Source: Rhyacichthys aspro (taxonomy: Eukaryota; Chordata; Actinopteri; Gobiiformes; Rhyacichthyidae). Taken from it: a stretch of 64,000 nucleotides of DNA. Below, piece after piece: positions 43,655 through 55,800 of the stretch. Where the stretch lies: contig CM072159.1 in NCBI GenBank assembly GCA_036850595.1, forward strand, positions 33,037,682-33,101,681, in the 5' to 3' direction. Numbering within the stretch: position 1 is the first letter of the stretch; every line of letters starts with the position of its first letter. A program made the translations under genes and the position numbers. The notes beneath the pieces are model-generated. The model ran no database searches, had not been told where the DNA came from, and was given only the letters and a program-made list of their open reading frames with translations.

Positions 43655-46464
43655 GATTTCAGCCGTATTCTAGAGATTTATTTAATTCATATCAAGAGAG
43701 TCTCTCCGTTTTCTTCTTCTTTGTGCAGAACGATCTAAACTGTTACAAAAATAGAACAAGGTTTAAGTTAAAATAGCTCCTAACTCAGATAAACAGTCCC
43801 ACACATGGCCTTTAGCTCTGCTCATCAATGCACTCACTCCCATCGCGCTGGTTGTTTAATGTTCTTAAAGCTTTAAGGTCAAAGCACTGCTGTTTTCAAC
43901 ATTTATTGTGCTTCCTGCAGGAACTGCCTGAAATAATGAGAGATATCTTGGCTTTATGTCTTCAAAAACTTGACTCATGATTTACTGGAATTTTTATTTA
44001 TTTTAATACATGCAAAATATTTTTAAAGAAATGCAGTAAATTCAACAAATTTAGCAAAATAAATGAAAAAATATTAAATAGAAAATGAAACAGTATATTA
44101 AATAATCCACACAAAATAAAGATTTAAATTATATGGGCATACTCAATAGACAAAGATAAATGATAAATTATGCTCATAAACATTGAATAGGTTTTAATAA
44201 GGATGTGTAAAATTTTACCTTTTGATTATATTCTATTTTTTTTTCTTTTTGTATTTTGTAAAACACTGAAGGGTCGAGCTGCTGCGGTTCTTCAACGATG
44301 CTTTATTTTTTGATTGTTGTGGAAATTAAAGCCTAATTATTACGATTCTTTTTGCTGCAGACGATGAATAAACCTCCTGAGTTTAAACCTGCATCTCTTT
44401 TGATTTGTGTGTGTTTATTTAATTAATGGTCTGTAGTGATGCATTCAAAGACCGAACCAAAAGAGGAAAAAAGCATTTATTTACAAAATAAGGTAAAAAT
44501 GACCAACTTTCCAAATCATTCGCAGTGAATTTGTGGGTAAACGTCATTAAACCGTGTTTTCTGTGACAAGTGCTGATCTAATTCAGTTTTTCATACAAAG
44601 GACAAGGGTTTATCTATGAACTACGACAAAGAAATACAGATTTATCCGAACAAAACGTCTAATAAGTCAATATGGCAGCTGCTCCCAAATGTCCAGAGGT
44701 AAACATATCCTTCAATAAATAAATACAATAAAAAGAAAGAAATAATGGAACAAAACATAATTAAATCTGAACAAACAGAAACTGTAAAAAGAGAAAAAGT
44801 TTCAAATGGATGATATTAAGGATACAACAGTGTATAAAGGCCACACTGGAAGAAAAAACTCATTATGTGAGAAAACAGTGAAACTTGCAATAACTTACAA
44901 ACTGTTTTAATGCGAGACGGAGAGACAACAACTATTCTGTCAAATATTAAGATGACCTTTGAGACACAGAGCTATATTTTAAACCAGCTTTTTGTGTTTG
45001 TGGCTGCTTTTGAAAAGACAGAATATAGGCCACGAATGAACAAAAGTAAGATGTCTTTTAGTCTTTGATATAAATAAATTTAGTGACTAATGACCCTCTC
45101 AAAATAATTCCACACGAACCCTGAATAAAACGTCTTAAAGTCTTGGAAAAGGATTTATTAAAGAGTGGAAACGCTGCTCGGTTATAACGAATTATATGAT
45201 TAATGTCATTGTCCTGATTTATTTTTTTCGATGCGGCTCAAATACACTGTTGTAGTCATTTATTTTCGCTCCTTTATTTGTTATTACAGTCACATATTTC
45301 CAATCTGAGCTGTAGAGAGAATAAACAGGGACAGACCCACACACAGCGCCCTCGTGTGGCAGTATCGGAGGAAGACGAGCGCTTGTACTGGTCTCTGGAC
45401 AACCCTATTATTCAGTAATTACATTAAAAATACATAACGCGAGGCAGAAACGGCTGAAACGTCTTCAAAAACGCTCAGAAAAGGAGTTAAAGGAGAAGTA
45501 ATGCGCTGAGTGTGTTGTCACTTTAAATCTGTCACAGCTGCTTTAAGGTGGTGTATTTATGTTAAAAGGATTCAGAATTACAGTATGTCACCTTTGAAAA
45601 TGTAAAAATGTAGACGCAGCACTTTACTATTGTCTGTTCTTAAAAACATGTGTATATTTTGAGAGTTTTGCCTCATTTAAGAGAAAGAAATACCTACATT
45701 TTTGTTGATACAGACAGTAACTGCTCTACTTTTACACTCATTATTACGCAAAATGTATTTTTTTTATTGCATGCCTTGCTGTGGGATCAATACAGTCCTT
45801 AAATCTTATCTTTAACCTTTATATTAGCATTGTTTTTGTTGATACTGTCAATTTAACAATGGGATTTCTCTAAAATGAGACAAAACACAATCATAAATTG
45901 CTGACAAAAACCAGTCTTAATTAGGACACAATCTGTAGATACATCTTTGGGTACATTGCTTTCTTCTCTGAACATTTCTCCAGAAAACAAACCTAGACAC
46001 GACGTAAACACTGAGGAAAGTGGCCTGTGCCGGTTTTTCCTGAGTGTGTTTAGCTTATTGTGGTTCATGTGCAGTTCATCAACAACAACCTTTTCATTAT
46101 TTACAGCTTTAACACTAAATAATAAGTGCAACAACAAAAAAATACATAAATGTGAGGCTCCAGACACTAGAGAGTGTTTTGTGACGACAATATACGGAAC
46201 TTTACTCCAAAATAAAGGTTGAACTTCTGAATGAACTTTAAAGAACTGGTCTGAAAGTACCTGCTGATACTGTTTATATAAGTATAAAAATGCTACCTCA
46301 GCTTCTTCATTTTGTATTTGGAATCATTATAATGGCATTTTCAGATCTCATCAGTCTATGTTTTTTCCCTAAAGCCTAAAAACCATTTATTTAGTTCCGC
46401 TGCAGTTTTGTGAATGTTTTTAAAGACCTATCCCAGTTTTAACGGCATGATAACACACAAAAGG
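43655..46464. other. TRIM to SINHCAF intergenic DNA
   Basis: AT-rich and the reverse of 26124-28934. No exon recognised. A CTCF-like motif lies at 45345-45359 (minus). Confidence 0.6.
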
Positions 46465-46557
46465 CTGGTCTCGACTTCACCGAACTATTGGAGGAAGACA
46501 TTCATGATTTGGATTGACTCTAAAGGCTGGCCTCAGTGAAGTTTCTCCTTGTGTTTA

Positions 46558-49187
46558 TCAGACCACGCTCCATCCCCGGCTCGGCTCCTCCTGTTTCTGT
46601 GATACCTCCGTCTCTCTGGCTCCCCCCGGTGGCTGCTCTCTCCCACAGCAGGGCTTGTACAGCTGAGGGGCGATGATCACTTCTCCGAAACGGCCTTTGT
46701 ACACGACGCCACAGCAAACCTTCTGCCTGAAACAGCACAGTACACATGGAGCCTCAGGTTCATTTATTAAACGATCCATTTAGTTCGATCCAGAAGCAAA
46801 AAGCCCTGTTCCAGGTTGTTCACAGCTGCATTTAAACTGCACCAAACACAACAAATGCCTTTTTTAAGAAACACACTGATGCTGCTGTTAGCCCAGATGC
46901 TAATAAAGCAAAGAGTAAAGCAGTAAGAAGGTAAAATGCAAAGGTAACATACCTTTACATTTTACCTTCTTACTGCTTTTGTTTTCCCTTTGCTCATTTT
47001 TTAGTTGGACTCTAGTGTTCTGGTTCGTTTTTTTCTGCACTGGGGAAAACTAAATGTCACGTTATGTCTTCGTTGTCAGTTGTCGACGCTCTTTCCGTTT
47101 GGGCTCAGAAGAGCGCTGAGAAAACTGCATTAAGGGTGAAACTGAGTGAAAATGTAAAAATGCAGATGCAACACTTTAATTTTGTCTGTCTTTAAGAGTT
47201 TTGCTCCATTTAAGAGAAAAAAGACTTACATTTTTGTTGATACAGAGACTAATTGCTTTTACATAATTATTACACAGCTCTGTATTTTTTGTTTTCCTTT
47301 CTGCTCATTTTTTAGTTGGACAATATTTATCTGGTTTGTTTTTTCTGCTCTCGAGAAAACTAAACATTACATGATGCTTTTGTCCCAGTTTTTGACGCTC
47401 TTCCTGTTCACACTTTAATTGAACCGTCCCAGAGTTCAGATGGAAGTGCTCCCAGACTCTGTTTTGAAGGAGTCTTGGAGCAGGTTTGGTTTCACTGAAG
47501 TTTGTCTGGAGCTTTCACATTTATCCAAGCGAACTGTGCTAACAGAGCAACCACCAGAGTCTGAACCAGTGTGAACACAGCCTTAGAGACATGTCTCTTA
47601 CCTTTTCCAGTAGTTTAAGTCGAGGAAAGAGAAAACTGTGGAGTCGTCCGTGAGCTCTGAGTCCGAGCCCTCGTCTGATTGGTTGCTGTAGCTCGGAGAC
47701 TGAGCAGGAGACGTGCTGGAGGTGGTGCTGTGGGCGTCCGAGTCTGACGTCAAAGAAAACACTGATCATCATCAGATTAAGTGCTTATTATTTGACATTG
47801 TGGACTATAATAATCCATTAAAGTCAGGTATTTTAATCCCTCTGTCTTTTTATTCCATTTTAAACAAGAATGACATGACACTCATTAATGTCATCTATCC
47901 ATGTACATACAGTATGTGTGTGTTTTAGTAATTTATTAGTCTTCAGTTCAATCAGACAATCTGTTAGTGAACAGTTCTAGATTCTTGACTGATCTGGTCA
48001 TTCCTAAACTTTTTTTTCTCCTTGAGGCAATTCAAGCCTTAAGTTATAGAAAGAAATGGTTTTGTTTTCTTATCATCTGTGTCTGTGATAGTGCTTCAAT
48101 ACTCTGTTGATAATACTGCTGTTCTGGAGTTTTATATCATCTCCTGGTTTCATATTAGACACTAAAAACTAACTTTAAACCAGATTAAGTGCACTTCTAC
48201 AAATCCACCTGAAGACCTACTGTTTTTGATCTCTCTCTGGACTCCGGTCTGAGTCGGACGCTTCACCCTCTTAGTCTTCATCGTGCTCTTGATGCTAGAC
48301 CCGGCTTTGGCGTCGACCACCTGAACAAACACATGAAACCGGTTTAAGTTCAGAGCCGTACAAACAGGACGGAGTCTGTGAGGATTGTTAAAGTCCTCTC
48401 ACGTGATTCCAGTTCTTCTTGGAGCCGGCCGGTAGTTTCTTCCACCTCTTGATGAGCAGCACACAGGCGTTACACAAGTCTCCGTATCGCAGCTCACACA
48501 ACCTGCAGCGACGACAGAAAACATGCTTTAAACTCAACAGAACATTTGAGATCGTCTACAGCAGTGGTGTCAGACTCAAAATGGTGAGGGGCAACAATAA
48601 TTAATAAGAATCCTTTCAGGGGTAGAAGATGGTGACATTTGGGAAGCTTTCATTTAATTTTGAATGGACGGTTTCATCTTCATTTGAGTTTTACAAAAGT
48701 TATCTTTAACATTCATTTTCTCCTTTTATGGAAACTGGTTTTAGTTGCATTTAAGATGGATTTGAACAGGTTTTAGATGGATTTGAACAGGTTTTAGTTG
48801 GATTTGAACAGGTTTTATTTGTATTGAGCAGATTATAAATATGTTTCTAGCAAAAACTAGATTAAGATTCATGATCAAATAAAAATATTCTGATTAAAAT
48901 CCATCTTAAACCTGTTAAAATCCAATTAAAACCCAGTGCCAAAAAGATAATCTTCTAAATGTATTGGAGGGCCACATCAAACATTGCAAAGGGCCTCATT
49001 TTGCCCCTGGGCCTTGAGTTGGACAGGTGTGGTCTACAGGAATCTACAGGAGGACAGACCCAAAGCAGCTCTTGAAGTCCATCTCGTAGCGTTTGCTGTC
49101 GGTGAAGCGGGAGCTGGACGACTTGGCTCGACAGATGCAGCAGCCGTCCAGGCTCCGGTACATCTTGGGTTTGTGGAAGCCAAACAT
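46558..49187 (-). CDS. sinhcaf: SIN3-HDAC complex associated factor (SINHCAF/FAM60A)
   Basis: Minus-strand exons: 49060-49187 (ATG directly after the acceptor), 48403-48502, 48221-48320, 47602-47743 and 46558-46726 (stop). They total 639 bp, 212 residues; the human protein is about 221. The protein begins MFGFHKPKMYRSLDGCCICR and continues SSSSRFTDSKRYEMDFKSCF with the conserved cysteine set (CCIC, CFG, LCE, CNAC). LIKRWKKLPAGSKKNWNH follows, then a lysine-rich segment and a Ser/Thr/Asp-rich segment. It closes with FSFLDLNYWKR and KVCCGVVYKGRFGEVIIAPQ. The protein is a nuclear subunit of SIN3-HDAC co-repressor complexes (family knowledge). The frame is intact across all junctions. The donor after 49060 is GTCTGT, weaker than consensus. 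Confidence 0.95.
46917..46979. repeat. 63-bp near-perfect hairpin palindrome
   Basis: The arms 46917-46946 and 46950-46979 are 30 bp each with a 3-base loop (ACA) and one mismatch (C/A). The left arm begins AAAGCAGTAAGAAGG and the right arm ends CCTTCTTACTGCTTT. It lies in the last SINHCAF intron. It resembles a snap-back palindrome more than a typical miRNA precursor, whose loop is larger. Confidence 0.9.
46970..47430 (+). repeat. Diverged tandem duplication, ~320 bp apart
   Basis: The segment TTTGTTTTCCCTTTGCTC ... TTTTTTAGTTGGAC ... GAAAACTAAA ... GACGCTCTT around 46978-47097 recurs at 47289-47412 with the same order of blocks. The interval also resembles 45600-45760 (ATTTAAGAGAAA, ACATTTTTGTTGATACAGA). 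It lies in a SINHCAF intron. Confidence 0.65.
48735..48830 (+). repeat. Short 21-bp family array
   Basis: About four units of GTTTTAGATGGATTTGAACA in the SINHCAF intron between exons 48403-48502 and 49060-49187. A few inverted units follow at 48895-48935. Confidence 0.85.
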
Positions 49188-51777
49188 CTGCAGCGGCACA
49201 ACAAGGAAAATAAATACTAGAACAAGAAGATGTGGAGCTCAGAAGGAGTCTGGGGGAAGTGGCAAAATGGAGTGTTAATTTATAAATCTGAAGAATGTGG
49301 AATAAACACACGAAGCACTGATGTCCAACATGATTAAATAGTCTTCTGTCAAAATGCTACAGTCAATTATACAAATCTGGAAAAAACAGCAGCAAGGAGA
49401 GTGAAAAAAGAATAAAGTGAGAGAAAAGCTTTAATTATCTGTATTATATTAAGAATCACTGATAATCAGCCGTTTAAACTTGCTCCTGATTTGGAAAAAC
49501 TAGTATCTCAGTAACGTATTAAATCAAAAGTCTACTTAAAGTTAAAGACAAAGAGGTTCACTGGCTCCAAAAACTGTTCAAATGATTTATCAGAGTCTAA
49601 TTTCCAGCAGTGTTTCCCACATTTCATCCCAATATATGATTGAGTTTGTTTAAGAGTGATCTGTGTCCACGTCCAAAAGCAGACATATTTTTATTAAATG
49701 CTCATTAACTTTTACAAATATTGACTGAGATGTAAATAAAGTCTGCTGTGACACACTTTGGGTCCCAGCCACATGTTCAAAAGGTTCATAGTAAGAGCTG
49801 CAGCCCATTGATTAGAGAGAATGATCTTTACTCAGGTTTTAAATGATGAACTCATTGTTAATTGGTATTTAATGTGTTATTTGTACATCAATGTTTTAAC
49901 AGTAATTGGAAGATGGAAGAATATTGCATTATGGGGCAGATTCTGGTGTTACATAATGTAGCGTGGCTTTTTTCTACTGTTTTCAACACGTGGTCAGACA
50001 TGGTACAGGTTTGTGTCCAGATCTACAAGGGATAAAAACATTTGTTAAGTCTTTAAAATCTATTATTGTGGCCACTGAGCTGATAAGTATCAACAAATAA
50101 ACTCCAAACACATCTAATAGAACCACATTTACCTAACTCTGACTGGACTGTGCATTGAAACAGGGCCTAGATGGAAACAGGAGGTGTGTCCATCAGTGGA
50201 ACAGCGGCCGGCAGCTGTTACGCAACAGTGAGGCTGATGGAGGCTGGAGTCCGAGTCTGAAGTGAACCGGGACTACACTGTTTCTCATCATTAAACCGAA
50301 GAACCAGCTCATCTCAGGAGTATTCGTGCTCACAAGTGCCTAAAACCATCCATTTAGGCGGAATAAGTGAGAGAACAGCTGCAGCGCGGTGATGCCGACT
50401 GATTGTGTAATCCTGACCGGTGTAGTGCCGAGTAATGCATCCCTGTCATTTACATCACTTCGCACAGCATCATTTATTAAAAAAGCCTACATTTAACGTG
50501 TTTAATATTTTTTTATAATAACATTAGACTTCCTACTGCGTTATAAAAACAAGTACCACTGAATTTTGTCTGAAAACGTAGTGGAAACATGGCTCTATGA
50601 ACTTAAATCCGGCTCTGAGCATCATTTATTAAACATACTTCACATTTATGAATACATCACACATTATTTATGACTGATCACTGATCACTAATCATTTTGG
50701 AATGTATAAACACATCATTGACTTGTATACTTGAACATAAACGCTCACAAATCACTACTCATCAATCCATCACGGCCACAGCAGTAATATATATCCTAAC
50801 AATTTAGGAAAAATGATTTTTTATAAGCTTAATAATGACCCATTGTTTCAGTTTCAATTTGTATAAAGACATGTACAACACTTTAAAATCACGAATACAC
50901 TTTAAAATGCAAAGGACATAGCGATTAGCCTGTTATGCTAATGCCATTGTACGACAGAAAGATGCTTAAGTTGGTGAAATAAGACAACAACACGTAATTC
51001 TAACAATAAACAAATTTAACCCTAAAATACAGTTAATACGGGCAGGTTCTGCGGTTTTAAACGAGGAGGAAGCCATTTTCCACAGGGAGGCATAACTCCG
51101 CACAACACCGGACCAAACGCCACATGGCGCGCTGCTCTGAACAGTGACAAGAAAACCACTGAGTTTGGCGGATCTGCGGGATATAAAAAAGAGTTTAACG
51201 TTTAAATCCGGTGAATAAAAGGCCGGGTTGTCGTATTTAATGATAAAACTGCTGACATGGTTGTGTATTTGAGCTAAAGCAAGCATTTTGTCAGTGTTAT
51301 GACAGAAAAGGGGCTTGTCGCTGACGCAGAAACACACCCACCAACACGACCCCAGCTCGGCTTCACTTTCCATTTCATTCAAACAACATAAACGCATTTT
51401 TACTGTTACATAAGAACACATTTCAGCCATTCGGTTTGATAAGGGTCTATAAATAAGTAAAAATTAGAGAAGGGAAAGAAAGGGTTGTGTGTAAAACGGC
51501 AGAATAACGTGATGAATACGATCTGAACAACGAGGACAGGAAAACAGTAAAGTTAGCCTCTTTTTACACTTTTCATCTTGAATTTTATTAACGTGGATGA
51601 GTTTGAAAACAAATAAAGCGAATACATGTCATTAAAAGGCCACAAATGTGAAAATAACGGTGAGTTTGCACTGGTTTCATTCACAGGTTAGCTTCAGTTC
51701 ATCCGTCAGTTAAAGGTAAAAACAGACAAATAAGAACTTTACTCCAAAACGAAGTTAATGTAAGAAAAGACACTTAC
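49188..51777. other. SINHCAF first intron
   Basis: AT-rich non-coding DNA between the first coding exon and the probable 5' UTR exon. No other exon or structured repeat is recognised. Confidence 0.6.
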
Positions 51778-51940
51778 CTTGTGGTAAATTTAAATATAAT
51801 CCTGAGTAAAACACACGTCTGTTCAGCCTCTGTCTTTGTCTAATCAACTGTTTCTTCTCAAACATGAATCTAACAAAGCAGTTGGACTCAGTTTGAACGG
51901 TTCCCCGCTAAAAAGTCAAAATGGCGACAAGAAGGCAGCA
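51778..51940 (-). promoter_or_regulatory. SINHCAF 5' untranslated exon and promoter
   Basis: A strong donor CACAAG|GTAAGTGTC on the minus strand ends an exon at 51778. Upstream are an ETS site (CTTCCGG, near 51942) and YY1-like sites (AAAATGGCGAC near 51919; the inverse, GCCGCCATTTTG, near 51970). These are typical of TATA-less housekeeping promoters. Start site inferred. Confidence 0.55.
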
Positions 51941-52674
51941 CTTCCGGTCGCTACTACAAAATAAAGCAGCCGCCATTTTGTAAACAGGAAAAGACGGTGT
52001 GTCAGATTTTTTATTAATTAATTAATTTATTTTTTGTTCTTCTGTCCATATTTAACATAAATATTTATTTTCAAATACCCATACAATTTACCCATAAAAA
52101 TAATACACACAAAGCAAACAAGACAACAATAAAGGAACTTTGAATTGTGAACAAGTCTTGTATAACTTCCACTCTATGAAAAAAAAAATATTCTCAGTGA
52201 ATGGTATTTAATATACGAGCAGCTTATCTTTCCATACCTGTTGTATTTTACAGTGTGATGTTATATAATGGGTAAAAAAAAATGGTGGTGGCAAAATAAA
52301 AAGTAAAGAGTATGCAATAATTATTCTGAATTAGACATGATAGATTTAAAACCTTCTAAAATGTAGTTTTATATCCAGCAGGATTTTCAGTCAATTGCTG
52401 TGTGATTCTGAACAGGGCATTTTCACTGATTAAGACACATTAGAAAACCCAAAATATGAATGTAACCTGCTGCTACCGTAGTGTAGAGAATTAGCAGCAT
52501 GTAAAGAACAGAACTTGCTCATAAATATTTGGAGAAAATTTGCTTAAATACCATGGAGAAAATAGATATTAAATATTAAATATTTATATGTGTTTAAAAT
52601 ACTGTGCGTTGAGAGACCAAAGTATGATAAATAAAGAGAAATACTTCAGATTTGAGCTGTAATAAAGTGCACCG

Positions 52675-52689
52675 CCAGAAGATGGCAGT
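52675..52689 (+). promoter_or_regulatory. CTCF-like motif upstream of DERA
   Basis: CCAGAAGATGGCAGT, one mismatch to the core, 143 bp before the DERA ATG. YY1 could also bind AAGATGGC. Motif only. Confidence 0.35.
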
Positions 52690-52831
52690 AGGGCAGCTTT
52701 TGGAGAATGATGCGTCAGAAGAAGAAGAAAAGGTGGGAGTGAACTGAGGAAGAAAACTCGTGAGCTCAGGACCAGACCAGGACCAGGACCAGAGCAGGAC
52801 CAGACCCGCGGTAGACCTGCTGTTCTTCAGG

Positions 52832-55800
52832 ATGTCGGCTCGAAACCCCGGAACCAGACTCGGTACGTGACCCAGACTCGAGCCGAACTTTAATCACGTG
52901 TCCTCTGTTTGTGTGAGTCTTGACTGAGGACACACTTCTGCTGCTCACTGTTTAATTATTAGCTTCTTTCTGAGGTTATTGAACTTAAAGAACATGTGTC
53001 TGTACGTGAGTCTGACCTCTGAACTCTGACCTCTGACCTCTGACTGAGGTTATGCCTAAATATCACCAGGATAACTGTTGCTTAAAACCACTTCCATTTA
53101 ATTAATTTGGGATAATAAAGTAAGCCTCTTCAGCAAATATAACACAATATATTATTAAATATGCTCAGGTCAGTTACTGTTTTATAAAATAAAATAACTT
53201 TATTGGCAACTCAGGTATAAATAAATAAAAGTTCTGTTTAAAAGGTAAAAACACATTCAGCGTTTGCACGGCTGCCTTAAACTGCACCAAAGAAGTTAAA
53301 ATATTGCACTTAAAAGATTCAGTTATGGCAGTATATAAGGTGGCAATGGCTCTTGGGTAAAACAGTTTTTAAATGTTTTAATATAATTAACAAAGCTGCA
53401 TGAGGCAGAGCTCTGGTGTTCCTTTATGAGACTGTTGTTGAGTTAATGTAAAGCTCCTGACGGATCAGCTGACCCTCACAGACCCCTCCTCCTTCATCTC
53501 ACAGATGATGCTTCGATCCCGCTGCTTCAGACTTTATTGATGCTTTTATTAATGCTTCATGTTATTGGAATCAGAAATATAAGACGAGGCATAAAGCTTG
53601 AGCCTTTATCAGGTTTTTTAATCTGGATTTCTTGTTGCTGACAGATGCGGTAACGTCCGAAATAGAGAATTTTTGCTGGTCTCCTTGGATTCTTAAGTAA
53701 ATAAGAGCCATTTCAGATGTTTAGCTCATGCATAATGTCTGTTGCTGTATTCAGTTTACTTACTGGACATGTTTTAGTGACAGGGAAAACCTACACAGAC
53801 ACAGCATCACTACAATCCAGGATTTATTCACTTTAGATTAATTATTGTGAGCACATCCAAGTTTTGAAAGTCCTCTTCAAATCTGATTTCTGTCTCATAT
53901 AGAACCAGACTTTTGTGTCTCTTCGTTGACGTCTCAGTTGTTTCTGTCTCAAAACCTGTTCAGGAGAATCTGAACTCTAAACAAGGCTGTAGTTACCCTC
54001 TGTTGTTGTGTCCAGACCTGGAGTGGGTGTCTAAAGCCCGAGTGAACACCCAGGCCGTTCTGAAGAGAGCCCAACAGATCCAGGCTCTGAAGACGCCCAA
54101 GAAACAGTGGCAGGTACCTCCTTCACCAGAACTCACCTGGAGTAACCCCTGGGTTCTCCTGTAACTGTGTGTTTCTGCTGCAGGCGGCGTGGCTCCTGAA
54201 GGCCGTCACCTGCATCGACCTGACCACTCTGTCCGGAGACGACACGCCCTCCAACGTCCAGCGTCTGTGTCTGAAGGCCGTGCAGCCGATCAGAGCCGAC
54301 CTGCTGCAGAAGATGGACATGAACGACAAAGGTCTAAAGGCTTATCTATACTGAGACTCTCTGTTTATCCACCGTTAAACATCCCCAGCTCTAGTCTCTT
54401 GTTGTTTCTGTACTTACATTTATCCTTGTTTCCGCTGAAGTTGTCTGATGTGGGTCATGTCAGGAAGGGACAGTTTCAGAGTCCTGATTTAGTCTCGAGT
54501 GAGGATTCTCTTGTCCAATCAGCTGACTGAAGTGTTTAGATATTTAGTGTTTTGGGGACACTTCAGACTCCTTTTTGTTGATGGAAATGTCCCTGTCTCA
54601 GACTCCAGTCTCCTCCAAAATCAGAACCTCTCCTGCTTCTCTTTTATTAAAAAATAAAACCAGACCAGTTTTTCCTCCAAAATACTAATCCATTTGACCA
54701 AACTGAAGTTTAGAGTTTAGCGTTAGCTTAGCTGTGACTTCAGCGTCAGCACGACAATTATCTCCTCCTCGTTAAACATTACGTGATTGAATTGACAGTA
54801 TTTATCTGTGTTTTACGTTGCCTCCCTTTTCTCTGTTGATGCTTTTCTTTTTTCAGCTGTTTCTCTGTTAAAAGACATATTCAGCTGAAAATACACTTTA
54901 TCTGCAGCTATTAAACTTCCTGGAACGTCATGTGACAAGTGTCGACCAATGGGAGCGCTCCTTTTTGGAGCATGTGATTGTCCAAGGTTTTCTGTTCCTG
55001 AATAGAGGTTCTCATCTGTTACAATCCCTTACAATAAACAGGAGATGGATCAGAAAGACTGATTTTTTGGTTGCTTTTACAAAATACCATTTGGGTAGAA
55101 GAAAAATATCAGCTACAGTCTGTTTATTTTGTATAGCAGCATTTACAACAAAAAAGTCTTAACCACAGAAAACCCAGCAGTCCAGTAGTCCCTAAACTCC
55201 TTTTTAAAGCAAAACTATGATTGCAATTGACCTTTTTAAATAATTGATGTTGATGTGTTAAAAGACAGTAACCACTTTTATGCCTTTTATTCCCCCTTTG
55301 TGCTTTTTATTGTGGAATATTGCTGTGTTTCTTCCATCTGGGACCTTCATGTGAACAGAGTTAGATCCAGAGCTTGTGTGTAGTTCAGCGGCAGCTCCTG
55401 CAGGTGGCGCCACAGACCCGTGTTTCGACCCGTTCTTTCTGCTGTTTCAGGAGTGACCACGGCTGCGGTGTGTGTTTATCCGGCTCGAGTCGCTGACGCC
55501 GTGAAAACCCTGAGGTCGGCCAACTCCAGCCTCCCAGTCGCCTCAGGTCAGACACGCTGGACTCTTCTTCTTCTTCTTCCTCTCCGTCTTCTTCTTCTTC
55601 TGTTTGAAATAAAAACAAAGACACGGCGATGAACCAAATGTCCACCGAGGCTCAGGATCCTGTTTGACTCTGAGAAAAAGAGTCCATTGTCCAGGTTTTA
55701 TCAGTTCATGAATGTTTATTTTTTATCAGTTCATGAAGGTTTATTTGCCATATTTAGAGGACAAATTCCAACATGCTGCTTCTTCCTGGTAAAAATGTAC

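Larger units (their letters stand above)
40569..46464. repeat. Inverted duplicate arm 2 (matches 26124-32706)
   Basis: Reverse complement of contig 4 from 32706 to 26124, with many single-base indels and lacking about 0.66 kb. It covers the whole TRIM coding region and its downstream flank. Likely the same locus sequenced twice. Confidence 0.95.

Noticed and set aside
26124..46464. Real large palindrome or inverted gene duplication of TRIM
   Set aside because: Both arms end exactly at N gaps, indels differ in a noise-like way, and CAPRIN2 exon order independently calls for flipping contig 4.
50966..51430. 154-codon minus-strand frame upstream of SINHCAF
   Set aside because: No recognisable domain, AT-rich composition, and it lies in the probable first intron of SINHCAF.
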